Source: Paenibacillus gyeongsangnamensis
GTDB lineage: Bacteria; Bacillota; Bacilli; Paenibacillales; NBRC-103111
Length of the DNA stretch: 64,000 nt
Direction: 5' to 3'
Assembly (NCBI RefSeq): GCF_027533625.1
Contig: NZ_JAQAGZ010000007.1
Location: 1-64,000 of the forward strand
The stretch's first letter is position 1; every line of letters begins with the position of its first letter. The position numbers were made by a program, and so were the translations under genes. The notes below the pieces were generated by a model. That model was not told the origin of the DNA. It did no database searches and saw only the letters and a program-made list of their open reading frames with translations. Shown one piece after another: positions 53,442 through 63,708 of the stretch.

Positions 53442-55970
53442 TTATTCTTGCGGTGCGGAACCGTGTCGCAGGTCATTTTCTTTGTTCCTCCAAGATTGGC
53501 CATCCCGGGATTGAAGGATGAATACAGCCGGCACGAGCCCTTCCGAAGAAGCTTCAATACGTATCTCTCCTACCCTATCCAGTGACTGAATCAAGGCTAG
53601 AGCGTATCCATTGAACACACTTCTCGTATCTCCTTTATCCGGCTCGTGACATCCCGGGTCTCCGTTCCCCAGACCAAGCAGCTTGCCTTCACCCGTAACA
53701 TGGAACCTGATCAGGTTGTTCGCAACCGGCACTACCCTCCCCGATTGATCCCTCACCGAAACGGTGACCATGGACACGTCCTGACCGTCAGCAAGCAGTT
53801 CAGACCGGTTAGCTTCCAAGTGAACGGAATATGCTTCCGTTGCGGTCTCTTTCCGCTCTGTTGCAGCGACCATACCATCCCGATAAGCGATGGCTTCGAG
53901 ATGACCGGGTTCATAGGCTGCCTGCCACGATAACGTGTGCTCGCCCGCTTCAGCATCCGCTTTCTTCTTGCCCAAGCTTTGTCCGTTCAGCACCAGCTCT
54001 ACTTCACTGCAGTTGGTATACACGCGGACCTCCACCTGCTGTCCCAACCGATCCGGCCAGTTCCAGTGCGGCATAAGATGAACGATAGGCTCGTCCTTCC
54101 AGATTGATTGATAGAAATAGTAAGAGTCCTTGGCAAATCCGCAATAATCCAGGATGCCGAAATGCGATAATACAGACGGCCACTGGAATGGCGTCGTCTC
54201 CCCGCGATAATCGAAACCCGTCCACACGAACAAGCCGCCCGAAAAACAGTTATTTAAGAAATAGCGCCAGCTTCGTTCAGGCGTTGACGTACCACCCGCT
54301 CCGCCCAGATTGCCTACATCCATCTCTTTGCCGAACATCGTATATTTCGAGCCGTAGCTGGAGCAGCGCCCGCCTTCTCGATCATCCTCATAGACGCCTC
54401 TTGCCGAGAAGAAAGAGACATTCTCCGTATTCAGCACTTTGGCTTCAGGATGGGATTGGAACCAGTCACCGATCGATTGGCCTCCTATTACGGTCTCGCC
54501 ATAATTAACGCCATTGACATCGACGTCCATACCTTTCTGACTTAGATTGGCCGTCGTAACAGGACGGGTAGGATCGATTCGTTTCGCCAAATCCTTAGTG
54601 CGCTTCAGCATCCGATTGGCTTGATAACTGCCGCTGATCTTCTCTTCATTACCGAGGCTCCACATAAAGATACTTGGATGATTGCGGTCACGGTACAGCA
54701 TGGATTTCAGATCATCGAGCTTGATCTCCGTACTCTCCGTGATCCGGTTCTCGTTCAGAACCAGCATCCCGAGTCTGTCGCAAGCATCGAGCAGCTCCGG
54801 GGCCGGCGGATGATGGGCACAACGGTAAGCGTTACAGCCCATTTCCAGCAGGCGTTTGATTTTATATTCATGCACACGGTCCGGCAGCGCGATGCCCACG
54901 CCAGCGAAATCCTGGTGATTGCAAGTGCCTTTCACTTGTACATACTTACCATTAAGGTATAATCCGTCCCGGCGGTATTCCACCGTTCGGATGCCGAAGA
55001 CGGTCCCATAAGTGTCGACAATTTGCCCTTCGTGCAGCAGTTCAGTTACGGCCTCATACAGATGAGGCGTGTCCTGCGACCAGAGCAGCGGCTTCGCCAC
55101 TTGAACCGATTGAAGAACCGTTTGCTTGTCGATTCCCGGCGTTTCGCAGTCAGTTTCCGTGATGGCAACGAGTTCCCCAGCCGGATTCAGAATACTCGTT
55201 CGGATTCCATACTTCATCTTCTGCGGATATTCGTTCCTTACCGTCGTTTCGACCGTAACTGCGGCCATTTCATTGTCAATTGGCTCAGTTCTGACAAAGG
55301 TTCCCCAGCGGTCCACATGCAAGTAATCATATTTGGTTAACCAGACATGGCGGTAGATGCCTCCGCCTTCATACCACCAGCCTTCATCTCCGCCGGTTGT
55401 ATCCGTTCGGACCAGGATAATATTATCCCCTTCCTCATCCCCATATTTCAGCAGGTCCGTGATGTCATAATGAAAGCTGGTATAACCGCTGAGATGGTCG
55501 CCGACGAAGCACCCGTTCACCCAAACCGAGCTGCTCCGCATCACACCGTCAAATTCGATGATGATCTTCTTGCCTTCATCCTCCTGTGGAATTTGAAATA
55601 CCTTGCGGTAATAGCCCACTCCATTGGGCAGATAACCTTGAAACGCGCCACCGCGTTCCGGGTTGTACGGCTGATCTAATCGCCAATCATGCGGCAGGTC
55701 AACGCTCACCCAGCCTGTGATCTTATCCTTGGGCGTATCCGAGCCGTACATTTGGGTAAGATCGAAGTTCGGATCTCCCAGATATTCTCGAGCGATGTTC
55801 TGGATGATACGTGCAGCTTCGCCGATCGCAAATGGCTCATGTCTTTCTTCCCCCAGCGCATTCGTCAGCCCGGCGATCATGCCGGCTTTTTTCACCGTCT
55901 TGGCAATTTTCCCTACCTCACCGAAGTGAAACATCCAATTTCGATCAAAATTTTCCCTGGTTCTCATCAA
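53442..55970 (-). CDS. glycoside hydrolase family 2 (beta-galactosidase-like)
   Basis: An 842-residue GH2 enzyme with the sugar-binding jelly roll, an immunoglobulin-like domain, then the TIM barrel. The acid/base Glu is in FMWSLGNEEK and the nucleophile probably in LNTENVSF. A C-terminal domain of the type found in Paenibacillus galactosidases follows. No signal peptide. It is downstream of the solute-binding protein gene and likely hydrolyses imported oligosaccharides. Confidence 0.9.
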   Translation of the reverse strand: MMRTRENFDRNWMFHFGEVGKIAKTVKKAGMIAGLTNALGEERHEPFAIGEAARIIQNIAREYLGDPNFDLTQMYGSDTPKDKITGWVSVDLPHDWRLDQPYNPERGGAFQGYLPNGVGYYRKVFQIPQEDEGKKIIIEFDGVMRSSSVWVNGCFVGDHLSGYTSFHYDITDLLKYGDEEGDNIILVRTDTTGGDEGWWYEGGGIYRHVWLTKYDYLHVDRWGTFVRTEPIDNEMAAVTVETTVRNEYPQKMKYGIRTSILNPAGELVAITETDCETPGIDKQTVLQSVQVAKPLLWSQDTPHLYEAVTELLHEGQIVDTYGTVFGIRTVEYRRDGLYLNGKYVQVKGTCNHQDFAGVGIALPDRVHEYKIKRLLEMGCNAYRCAHHPPAPELLDACDRLGMLVLNENRITESTEIKLDDLKSMLYRDRNHPSIFMWSLGNEEKISGSYQANRMLKRTKDLAKRIDPTRPVTTANLSQKGMDVDVNGVNYGETVIGGQSIGDWFQSHPEAKVLNTENVSFFSARGVYEDDREGGRCSSYGSKYTMFGKEMDVGNLGGAGGTSTPERSWRYFLNNCFSGGLFVWTGFDYRGETTPFQWPSVLSHFGILDYCGFAKDSYYFYQSIWKDEPIVHLMPHWNWPDRLGQQVEVRVYTNCSEVELVLNGQSLGKKKADAEAGEHTLSWQAAYEPGHLEAIAYRDGMVAATERKETATEAYSVHLEANRSELLADGQDVSMVTVSVRDQSGRVVPVANNLIRFHVTGEGKLLGLGNGDPGCHEPDKGDTRSVFNGYALALIQSLDRVGEIRIEASSEGLVPAVFILQSRDGQSWRNKENDLRHGSAPQE

Positions 55971-56009
55971 CAGCGGCTCCTTATGCGTCTGAATCCTTAT
56001 TTTCGAATC

Positions 56010-57527
56010 CTATTTCCGGGTCTTCGCCCATTCATCAAGCTGTTTTTGCTTCTCGCTAATAATTTTGTCACTGCCTGCGGCTTTCAGCTTGTCGATAAAT
56101 TTAGGCAGATTTTCTGCCGGATCAAGTGTCCCCGTCTCCAAACCTACACGGTACTCCGTCAGCACATTGTTAACGGCGGCCAATTCTGTTTTGACCTTAT
56201 CGACATCGAAGCTGAAGCCCAGTGCCTTGTATTTCTTGGCGCTCTTGTTGAATTCGTCCATCTTCTTCCAAATATCCGGATCTTCCGTTGTCCAGGTGTA
56301 TGACAGGAACTGGTTGCCGGACATATACGGAGTGCCGAAGTTGTAGCCAAGATTCTGAATGTCTACGCCTGGCGGATAATCGATGACATTATCGGATTTC
56401 TTCACATAATGCTTGCCCTCAATGCCCCAAGTGAACAGATTGTACAACTGCTTGTCCGAATAAAGCAGATTCAACAGCATCATTGCTCTCGCCGGGTCCT
56501 TAGAATTTTTAGGAATGGACCACATAATGCCCGATATGGAATCTGTCGTGGTATAAGCATCTGTCAGCCGCACGACCGTCATTTCTTTGCCGCTTTTTCT
56601 GGACGCCTCGATTTCTGTACCCGGCTTGAGATTGGAGAAGTAAGCGAATGCTTTCCCCGCTTTAACCATTTCCCGGCCATCCTGCTTGCTAGTTGCAGCG
56701 TCCTTCAGCATAAATCCTTTCTGGTACCAGCGATGCAAGGTGTTCAATTGATCCGCGTATTCTTTGGTTTCATAGAAATCTACAACTTTCAGGTTGTTAT
56801 CATAATTCGGCAGCACGCCAACTCCTGCGCCCAGCGGGTCATAGGTGATATAACCGGCATTGAAGGGCGCGGTTCCCGGATTTTTCGCCACAAGCGGCAC
56901 CATATTGGCCTCGTTGTCCTTAATCACCTGGAACACGGCATCCAGATCATTGATGGTTTTGATCTTGCCGGGATCAAGATGATATTTGTCCAACAAATCC
57001 TTGCGCATCAGAATCCCGTAGTCCGAAGCCAAGTCCCTTACCGCCGTAACCGCATAATTCTCGCCGTTAATTTGGGAGGCTGCAATCTGGGCCGGGTCCA
57101 ATGCCTTCTTAATGCCTTCGCCGTACTTATCGAGCAGCTTATTGAGCGGGTTCAATTGTCCCTTGGCCACCATCGTACTATAGTTAAACCCAGAGGAAGC
57201 AAACATCAGATCGATCTTCTCGTTCCCTGTCAACATCAGATTCGTCTGCTGCTGCCAAGTACTCACGGCTATCGGCATGAGCTTGACTGTTGCATTGATT
57301 TTCTCCTTCGTAATCTTGTTCATAGCATCCTGAACTTCCAGCATATCCTTCTGCTGATTCCCATAGAAGGCCATCGTCACTTCGTAAGGAGCGAGGCCGG
57401 TTCCGCTGGACGGCTTGTCCGCTTCTGATTCCTTCTTGGAACTGCAGCCTGCCAGCACCATGGATAAAGCAATTGCGGTCGTTAGCACGGCTTGCACCGC
57501 TTTTCTTCCTTGTTTGTTCCTACTCAT
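56010..57527 (-). CDS. sugar ABC transporter solute-binding lipoprotein
   Basis: A 505-residue lipoprotein with a basic N-terminus, hydrophobic stretch and lipobox VLAGC at about residue 28. The mature protein is of the LplA type that binds oligosaccharides. It is followed by GH2, and transcribed after two permease genes. There is no ATPase gene; the shared MsmX-type ATPase would serve. Confidence 0.92.
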   Translation of the reverse strand: MSRNKQGRKAVQAVLTTAIALSMVLAGCSSKKESEADKPSSGTGLAPYEVTMAFYGNQQKDMLEVQDAMNKITKEKINATVKLMPIAVSTWQQQTNLMLTGNEKIDLMFASSGFNYSTMVAKGQLNPLNKLLDKYGEGIKKALDPAQIAASQINGENYAVTAVRDLASDYGILMRKDLLDKYHLDPGKIKTINDLDAVFQVIKDNEANMVPLVAKNPGTAPFNAGYITYDPLGAGVGVLPNYDNNLKVVDFYETKEYADQLNTLHRWYQKGFMLKDAATSKQDGREMVKAGKAFAYFSNLKPGTEIEASRKSGKEMTVVRLTDAYTTTDSISGIMWSIPKNSKDPARAMMLLNLLYSDKQLYNLFTWGIEGKHYVKKSDNVIDYPPGVDIQNLGYNFGTPYMSGNQFLSYTWTTEDPDIWKKMDEFNKSAKKYKALGFSFDVDKVKTELAAVNNVLTEYRVGLETGTLDPAENLPKFIDKLKAAGSDKIISEKQKQLDEWAKTRK

Positions 57528-57587
57528 TCTTGAAGCCTCCCATAGCTTATCTTTTTTATGCTAACCAGTGTAAGACTGAATGTAGCC

Positions 57588-58475
57588 TTATCCTTTGACT
57601 GCACCAACGGTGAGTCCTTTAACGAAATACTTTTGGAAAAAGGGATACGCAACCAGTATCGGAACGACGCCGATCACCGCCATCGCCATGCGTACGGTCT
57701 CCATCGGTGCGCTTGCCGCAAGATCAGCCTGGCTATTGCCAAAATTACCGCTCGCCAAAAACTGAATATCAAGTAGGATCCGGTTTAACAAGTTCTGCAG
57801 ACTGAACAGCTTGCTGTCCGTGATATAGATCATGCCGTTAAACCAATCATTCCAATAATTGATGATTTGAAATAAACCGACTGTCGCCAGAATCGGGAGC
57901 GACAGCGGCAGCACGATCTTGATAAAGGTTCCAAATTCACCTGCTCCGTCGATTTTGGCCGATTCGATCACAGGCTCAGGAATGGAGGTGGCAAAAAAAG
58001 TACGCATCAGCATGACATAGAAGGCATTCATCAGCAGCCCCGGCACAATAAGCGCCCAGATGGTGTTTTTCATATCAAAAACTTGCGTATACACCAGATA
58101 CGTGGGCACCAACCCACCGTGGAACAGCATCGTGAAGAATACAAAGAATGACCAGAAATTACGCCACGGCAGATGGCTTCGCGATAACGGATATGCCAGC
58201 AAAGCGATCAAAATCAGGCCGGTAACCGTTCCGACAACCGTGATAATAATGGTGATGCCGAAAGCCTGCATGATTTTTCCGGCATCCTGCAGTAAATATG
58301 TATAGGCCGCAAAGCTGATCTTCTCCGGGAACAAGGAATACCCATGCCGATAAATTTCCTGCTCATCCGTGATGGAAGAAGTGATCAACAGGACAAAGGG
58401 TAGTATACAAGAGCACGCGATCAGGGCCAGAATGATGTTGACGCCCCATTGCCACATCAAAGTTTTCGTTTTCAA
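57588..58475 (-). CDS. carbohydrate ABC permease (LplC/MalG-like)
   Basis: A 295-residue inner membrane permease with six predicted helices and the EAA-type loop PVIESAKIDGAGEFGTFIKIVLPL. It pairs with the LplB-like permease 18 bases upstream. Confidence 0.93.
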   Translation of the reverse strand: MKTKTLMWQWGVNIILALIACSCILPFVLLITSSITDEQEIYRHGYSLFPEKISFAAYTYLLQDAGKIMQAFGITIIITVVGTVTGLILIALLAYPLSRSHLPWRNFWSFFVFFTMLFHGGLVPTYLVYTQVFDMKNTIWALIVPGLLMNAFYVMLMRTFFATSIPEPVIESAKIDGAGEFGTFIKIVLPLSLPILATVGLFQIINYWNDWFNGMIYITDSKLFSLQNLLNRILLDIQFLASGNFGNSQADLAASAPMETVRMAMAVIGVVPILVAYPFFQKYFVKGLTVGAVKG

Positions 58476-58493
58476 CTTATTCGCTCCTTTAGA

Positions 58494-59426
58494 CTAAAAC
58501 AAGGCATTATCCCGGTTTATTTTCTTAACCACATAGTTGGAGATGAAGACAAGCAGAAAACCGACGAAAGACTGATACAGCCCGGCTGCCGATGACATTC
58601 CGATATCCCCAAGAGTCATGAGTGCACGGTAAACATAAGTGTCGATGACGTTGGTCGTCGATTGCAGCGCCCCCGTATTGAGCGGCACTTGATAGAACAG
58701 GCCGAAATCGGAATAGAAAATGCGCCCGATCTGCAGCAGCGTCATCACCGTAACCACAGGCATCAGAAGCGGAAAGGTAATGCTTTTGATCTGCTTCCAT
58801 TTTCCCGCCCCATCAATGGTTGCGGCCTCGTAGTACTCCTGGTCGATTCCGATAATGGCTGCCAGATAGATCACGCACAGATAACCGGCACTCTTCCAAA
58901 TGTGTACGATCGTCAAGATGTAGGGCCAATATTTCGCTTCACTATACCAGGAAATCCCGGAGATGCCGAGCATCGGCAGGATCGTCTTGTTCAGGAGTCC
59001 ATTATCCATACTGAAGACGGCAAACACCAGATAACCGACGATCACCATGGAGATCAGATACGGAAGCAGAATGACACTTTGGTAAAAACGCGATAAGAAG
59101 CGCTGCTTCACCTCATTAAGCAGGATGGCTAGACCTACCGCGATGAACAGATTGAGAACAATAAAGACGCCGTTGTAAAGGATCGTATTTCTTGTAATAA
59201 CGAAGGCATCCGATGTCTTGAAGAGATATTCGAAGTTTTTGAACCCGATCCAATCACTGCCGAAAATGCCTTTGGTATAGTTGAAGTCCTTAAACGCGAT
59301 GACGACTCCAAACATGGGCAAGTAATTGTTGATTACGAGGTAAATGATTCCTGGAAGCATCATAAGAAACAGCATGCCGGATTTCTTGGCTCTGCTTTTC
59401 CTTTTGCCTGCAGCTGGTTGTGTCAT
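58494..59426 (-). CDS. carbohydrate ABC permease (LplB/UgpA-like)
   Basis: A 310-residue permease with six helices and the EAA loop YEAATIDGAGKWKQIKSITFPL. ATG 59426 follows AAAGGG and gives the usual Lys/Arg-rich N-terminus; a frame to 59507 has no support. It is the first gene of the importer-GH operon. Confidence 0.92.
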   Translation of the reverse strand: MTQPAAGKRKSRAKKSGMLFLMMLPGIIYLVINNYLPMFGVVIAFKDFNYTKGIFGSDWIGFKNFEYLFKTSDAFVITRNTILYNGVFIVLNLFIAVGLAILLNEVKQRFLSRFYQSVILLPYLISMVIVGYLVFAVFSMDNGLLNKTILPMLGISGISWYSEAKYWPYILTIVHIWKSAGYLCVIYLAAIIGIDQEYYEAATIDGAGKWKQIKSITFPLLMPVVTVMTLLQIGRIFYSDFGLFYQVPLNTGALQSTTNVIDTYVYRALMTLGDIGMSSAAGLYQSFVGFLLVFISNYVVKKINRDNALF

Positions 59427-59526
59427 GTCGCATACCCTTTCCCAATTCAAATTGTTGTCATTTCTAGTTGAGAAACAGAAAAACGAAGACGATCGCTCAC
59501 TCTCCAATTAACTTGTAGTACATAGT

Positions 59527-59543
59527 GTTTACTATCAGTAAAC
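59527..59543. promoter_or_regulatory. palindromic operator of the sugar importer operon
   Basis: GTTTACTATCAGTAAAC is a perfect 7-3-7 inverted repeat in the region before the importer. A half-site AGTAAAC is at 59587-59593. The TetR gene just upstream (59739-60377) is the likely source of the binding protein. The 312-bp region to 59738 otherwise contains only this and a terminator. Confidence 0.6.
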
Positions 59544-59656
59544 TATCTTAGTATAAAATCGAATTGTCATCGTATCATCAACGCTAAGTAAACAAATTAT
59601 TAAGATTCGGACTGGCAGAAGATGTCATCTCAGACGCAAGAGTCAGGTCATCTGTA

Positions 59657-59697
59657 ACAAAAAAAAGGCGCTTTCTCCATTGGAGATAAGCACCTTT
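59657..59697 (-). terminator. Rho-independent terminator after the TetR gene
   Basis: On the minus strand AAAGGTGCTTATCTCCA pairs imperfectly with TGGAGAAAGCGCCTTT and is followed by a run of Ts. It ends the TetR transcript before the importer promoter. Confidence 0.85.
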
Positions 59698-59738
59698 GAC
59701 TATATCGTCTTACGACGATTTTTTATGAGAGGGTACTA

Positions 59739-60377
59739 CTATGATTTCACATAAGCCAGGATCATATTCACCGTATGCTCCAGCACGATGGCCGGGTCAA
59801 CATCCTGGTCCAGGTGCAGCAGCTTCCCGCGCAGCAGCATCCGTTGTTTGGTCGCGTTCACGACATTGCTTATGGTGTAGCCTATCGCTTTGACATCAAT
59901 ATCCCGGCGAATCGACCCATCGGCCACGCCTTCTTGAAGGAGCGATAAAAACGGGTGCGGACCTCTACGCAAAAACGAACGGAACCGGCTTTCCAGTTCA
60001 GGAGTCGGATATTCTTCCAGATACCGCATATCGAACATCGCGATAAATCTAATGGTGTCCGTATTATCCTTCGAAACCAGAATCTGCTCCAACAGGAACT
60101 GAAGCTTCTCATACCCGCTGTTGCCTTGGAGGGCGGTTTGATTGTACCGCTCCAGCCAGGCGCTCAGGATCTCAAATTGCACCTCAAAAATAATCTCATC
60201 CAGAGAATTGAAATATTTATATAACGTCACTTTGCTTATCCCGCAGGCCCCCACAATGTCCTTGAGCGTAACCGTGGACAGGCCATGTTCGAGAAACAAT
60301 TCCTTCGCAGTCTGAATAATGTCTTCTCGCCGCTTGTTCCTATGCTGCTCCAGTTGCTCCTTCCATGTCACTTTCAC
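59739..60377 (-). CDS. TetR family regulator
   Basis: A 212-residue TetR protein. Helix-turn-helix is TVTLKDIVGACGISKVTLYKYFNSL. The ligand domain is not typed. It is upstream of the importer on the same strand with its own terminator, so it is a monocistronic regulator, probably of the importer/GH operon or of itself. Confidence 0.9.
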   Translation of the reverse strand: MKVTWKEQLEQHRNKRREDIIQTAKELFLEHGLSTVTLKDIVGACGISKVTLYKYFNSLDEIIFEVQFEILSAWLERYNQTALQGNSGYEKLQFLLEQILVSKDNTDTIRFIAMFDMRYLEEYPTPELESRFRSFLRRGPHPFLSLLQEGVADGSIRRDIDVKAIGYTISNVVNATKQRMLLRGKLLHLDQDVDPAIVLEHTVNMILAYVKS

Positions 60378-60465
60378 CTAATTCACCTTTATCCATCTAT
60401 CGTTTCCGATTGGTTTTGCCACCAAGTTTACCATGATATCGGCCGACAAAGCAATCCATTCCTGG

Positions 60466-60552
60466 TGTCGGATGACAAGAATCTGTTCCTTTGGAAGGAA
60501 GAAACCTCGATTTACGTTGGTTTGGGCCGGATAACATTGTTGTCATCCGACA
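60466..60552. repeat. 13-bp inverted repeat pair
   Basis: TGTCGGATGACAA (60466-60478) and TTGTCATCCGACA (60540-60552) are perfect inverted copies 61 bases apart. They may form a long-range hairpin or be ends of a tiny mobile remnant. No gene is seen from 60378 to 60669. Confidence 0.4.
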
Positions 60553-60669
60553 GATAAATCTAGTCCCAACCTTACGTACTGTTCCCGAGGAGCATCATCT
60601 GAGAGCGTGAGTTAATCGGAGCGTCAAAATAAACGCACCCTGCTTCTTTCATACTGAAGTGCACCCCTT

Positions 60670-60963
60670 AGAGATTTTAAAGCCAATGGCCCAAATCAAC
60701 AGTGGGTAACGGATGTGACACAATATCGGGTCTTCGATGATCGTATCTATTTATCCGCGATTAAGGACCTCTGGAATGGCGAAATTATCGCTTACCACAT
60801 CAGCAAACGTAATGACAACCCTCTTGTGCTAGAAACATTTACAAAAGCATTTGAAAAACATAAAGACGTGACTGGATTGATCGTTCAAAGCGATCAGGGA
60901 AGCCAGTACACGTCTCATGCCTACCACAACATATTTTCCAATGTCCGTTATTTGGGGTCTTGA
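60670..60963 (+). pseudogene. IS3-family transposase fragment (DDE core)
   Basis: The frame from 60670 has NQQWVTDVTQYRVFDDRIYLSAI with the first catalytic Asp, then QSDQGSQYTSHAY with the second. Upstream OrfA, the N-terminal part and the last Glu region are absent. It is thus a partial orfB core of an IS3-like element (IS150 type by motif). Plain insertion-sequence ends were not confirmed. Confidence 0.75.
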
Positions 60964-61090
60964 CCAAAGACCGAATGGTTCTTCTTTTTTTGTTCTATTT
61001 ATTTACTTCGCAGAATAAAGGCTTTGCGAAGTTTCATAATTTGTTTCTCGGGATTATCCTTATTAAACCAGGATGGAACTTCGACAATAG

Positions 61091-61402
61091 TTTTGCTCGT
61101 CTGCCGGAATCCGTTTTTACAAGGCTGAACCTAACCCCCATACGATCACCGAAGGGAAAAGGCGTGGCCTCCGCCTTAATCTCAGAATTCTTACAGCGGA
61201 CCAAAGTGATAGGTTTCGGGGCTACTGGATTGCATACCGGCGATTTCATGAAAAATGCAGTGAAATTGTATGTAAGGACGGATTTGAGCGAATGCCGAAA
61301 TACGATTTTAAAACTACGGATGACGGAATTATCGTCCGCTGGAAGACCGTTACTTCGCGGTATCTGAGCCGGGAGATGGGCTGCGAATGTTTGAGCAGTT
61401 AA
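61091..61402 (+). pseudogene. unrecognised C-terminal gene fragment
   Basis: An open frame of 103 codons follows an in-frame TAG and has no good start. Its translation is protein-like (DRFRGYWIAYRRFHEKC, then DGIIVRWKTVTSRYLSRE) and ends at 61402. It resembles a C-terminal fragment of a longer gene. Family unknown. It is near the IS3 debris, so deletion by transposition is possible. Confidence 0.35.
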
Positions 61403-61628
61403 CTTCAAGTAACTATATATAGATTTTTTCACTTCTTCTCACGCCAGAAATAATTATCTATAATATTAAATGCTAGGAGAAGAAAGATGATAAATTAACG
61501 AATGAAGAATTTATTCTATGCGAAACCACTTCTCCGATCATTTTTCGCCAAACTTGGCATGCAGGTCTGCAGGAATGAGCAAGCAGATCAATCTTTGAAA
61601 ATTCGTTGACAGCGGGAGGAATAACATC

Positions 61629-62576
61629 ATGAAATACCGTAAACTTGGCAAGAACGGTCCTGAAATATCTGTTATCGGCTTTGGCTCATGGGCAATCGGT
61701 GGAGGCGGCTGGGCCAGCGCATGGGGCAACCAGGACGACGAACTGTCAGTCGAAAGCGTGCGTATTGCGTTAGATAACGGAATCAACTTTTTCGACACTG
61801 CGGCCGTCTACGGGTTGGGCCATTCCGAGGAAGTTATCGGGAAAGCGTTGAAGGGCGACCGCGACAAAGTCGTGCTGGCGACCAAATGCGGTCTCGTTTG
61901 GGATGAGAACAATAAAATTTCCAAGAACGGAACCTATGACTCCATCCTCCGCGAAGCGGAAGCTTCACTGCGTCGTCTCGGAACCGACTATATCGATTTG
62001 TATCAAATGCATTGGCCGGATACGGATGCGAATGCTCCAGCGGAAGAGACCATGCGCGCCATGGATAAGCTCGTACAAGACGGCAAAGTTCGTTATGTGG
62101 GCGTAAGCAATTACAATGTCCCGCAATTGGAAGCGTCGCTTTCCGTTAGGCATGTCGATTCTTTGCAGCCGCCGTATTCCATTCTGAGGCCTGCCGTTGA
62201 GAAGGAGATTCTGCCGTTCTGTATGGAGAAAGGGATTGGAGTCGTCGCTTACAGCCCGTTGACCTCAGGACTCCTGTCGGGAAATTACACTTACGATACC
62301 AAATTCCCGGATGACGATTGGCGTTCCCGCAACAAAGCCCATACCGAAGATCTGAAGAAAAACGTGGACCGCGTCGAGAAGCTGAAAGTGATCGCGAGCC
62401 GGTACGGCATTACCATGCCGCAGCTTGCTGTCGCGTATGATCTCGCCCATCCGGCGTTGACAAGCGCCATTATAGGCGTTCGTAAGCCGAGCCACATCTT
62501 AGGCGTACTGCCGGCAATCGACGTAACTTTGGATGAAGCTACACTTGCGGAAATTCGCAAAATAGCCGTCGAATGA
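61629..62576 (+). CDS. aldo/keto reductase 1
   Basis: A 315-residue AKR. FDTAAVYGLGHSEEVIGKAL holds catalytic Asp and Tyr, LATKCGL the Lys and YQMHWPD the His. It reduces a carbonyl with NADPH, substrate unknown. A paralogue follows after 50 bases on the same strand. Confidence 0.92.
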   Translation: MKYRKLGKNGPEISVIGFGSWAIGGGGWASAWGNQDDELSVESVRIALDNGINFFDTAAVYGLGHSEEVIGKALKGDRDKVVLATKCGLVWDENNKISKNGTYDSILREAEASLRRLGTDYIDLYQMHWPDTDANAPAEETMRAMDKLVQDGKVRYVGVSNYNVPQLEASLSVRHVDSLQPPYSILRPAVEKEILPFCMEKGIGVVAYSPLTSGLLSGNYTYDTKFPDDDWRSRNKAHTEDLKKNVDRVEKLKVIASRYGITMPQLAVAYDLAHPALTSAIIGVRKPSHILGVLPAIDVTLDEATLAEIRKIAVE

Positions 62577-62626
62577 TAATAATATAGCTTCATATAGGCA
62601 AAGTATCTTGAATTGGAGGCTATCAT

Positions 62627-63595
62627 ATGCAGTATAATAACTTGTCAAAAACAAGTCTTAAAGTTTCCATGTTGAGTCTTGGAACTATGATGTTCGGAGG
62701 GCAAACAAGCGAAGCTGACAGTCTTAAAATCATGGACTACGCCTTTGAGCATGGCATCAATTTTTTTGATACTGCAAACTCGTATAATCAGGGCGAAAGC
62801 GAAAAGATCGTCGGCAAAGGTCTCAAAGGTAGGCGCGATGAAATTATTCTTGCGACCAAGGTACGCAGTCCTATGGGTGAAAACCCAAATAACGCGGGAC
62901 TAAGCCGCCGAAATATTCTATCTGCTGTTGATGCCAGCTTGAAGAGACTGGATACTGATTATATTGACATCTACTACATGCATGCGCCTGACTACGAAAC
63001 CTCCATCGAAGAATCACTTGAAACCATGTCTACTTTGGTAAAATCGGGGAAAATTCGATATATTGGTGTCAGCAACTATGCCGCATGGCAGATCGCCGAT
63101 ATGTTGTCTATCTGCGACAAACGTAATTATATTGCACCCATAATCACTCAGAATGTCTATAACCCTATTACCCGCGGCATAGAAACAGAACTCGTTCCTT
63201 TTTTAAAAGCGCATGACTTGGGCATGGCCATCTATAATCCTATCGCCGGGGGGTTGCTGGCCGGTAAACATAAGCCGGGCCAGCCTGCGGAAAATACTCG
63301 GTTTGCCAGCAATGAAACATACTTTAACCGGTACTGGTCAGATGAGAACTTTGCCACTGTAGACAAGCTTACTCAAATTGCTGCGGAATGTGGACTGAGT
63401 ATCCTGCAGCTTGCGATGAAGTGGTGCGCCGCGCAAGAATCCGTGACGAGTATCATTTCTGGAGTAAGCAAGCTGGCTCAGATCGAGCAGAATATTGCGT
63501 CGATTGAGGGGGAACCCCTGGATGCCGAGACTCTGTTGAAGTGCGATGATGTATGGCGTTCATTGGCAGGAACACGTTTCGGATACAACCGATAA
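62627..63595 (+). CDS. aldo/keto reductase 2
   Basis: A 322-residue AKR with FDTANSYNQGESEKIVGKGL, ATKVRSP and YYMHAPD for the Asp-Tyr-Lys-His tetrad. The SD GGAGG precedes ATG 62627. It is probably in one operon with the upstream AKR gene; its base composition is more AT-rich. Confidence 0.92.
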   Translation: MQYNNLSKTSLKVSMLSLGTMMFGGQTSEADSLKIMDYAFEHGINFFDTANSYNQGESEKIVGKGLKGRRDEIILATKVRSPMGENPNNAGLSRRNILSAVDASLKRLDTDYIDIYYMHAPDYETSIEESLETMSTLVKSGKIRYIGVSNYAAWQIADMLSICDKRNYIAPIITQNVYNPITRGIETELVPFLKAHDLGMAIYNPIAGGLLAGKHKPGQPAENTRFASNETYFNRYWSDENFATVDKLTQIAAECGLSILQLAMKWCAAQESVTSIISGVSKLAQIEQNIASIEGEPLDAETLLKCDDVWRSLAGTRFGYNR

Positions 63596-63626
63596 GTAAG
63601 CCGAATTTAATATTACGAAAAGAAAT

Positions 63627-63652
63627 AAGGCGGGATCGGATGATCTCGCCTT
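63627..63652 (+). terminator. Rho-independent terminator after AKR 2
   Basis: AAGGCGGGATC pairs with GATCTCGCCTT (one mismatch) around a GGAT loop, followed closely by a run of Ts. Confidence 0.88.
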
Positions 63653-63708
63653 AAATCATTTTTTCATTGGGCTGATCGACCCTGACTTTCTCCTTTGGTA
63701 GTGCGCGC

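Noticed and set aside
60960..61367. 135-residue frame downstream of the IS3 fragment
   Set aside because: Its translation has low-complexity hydrophobic start and no family look; the overlapping frame ending at 61402 is more protein-like.
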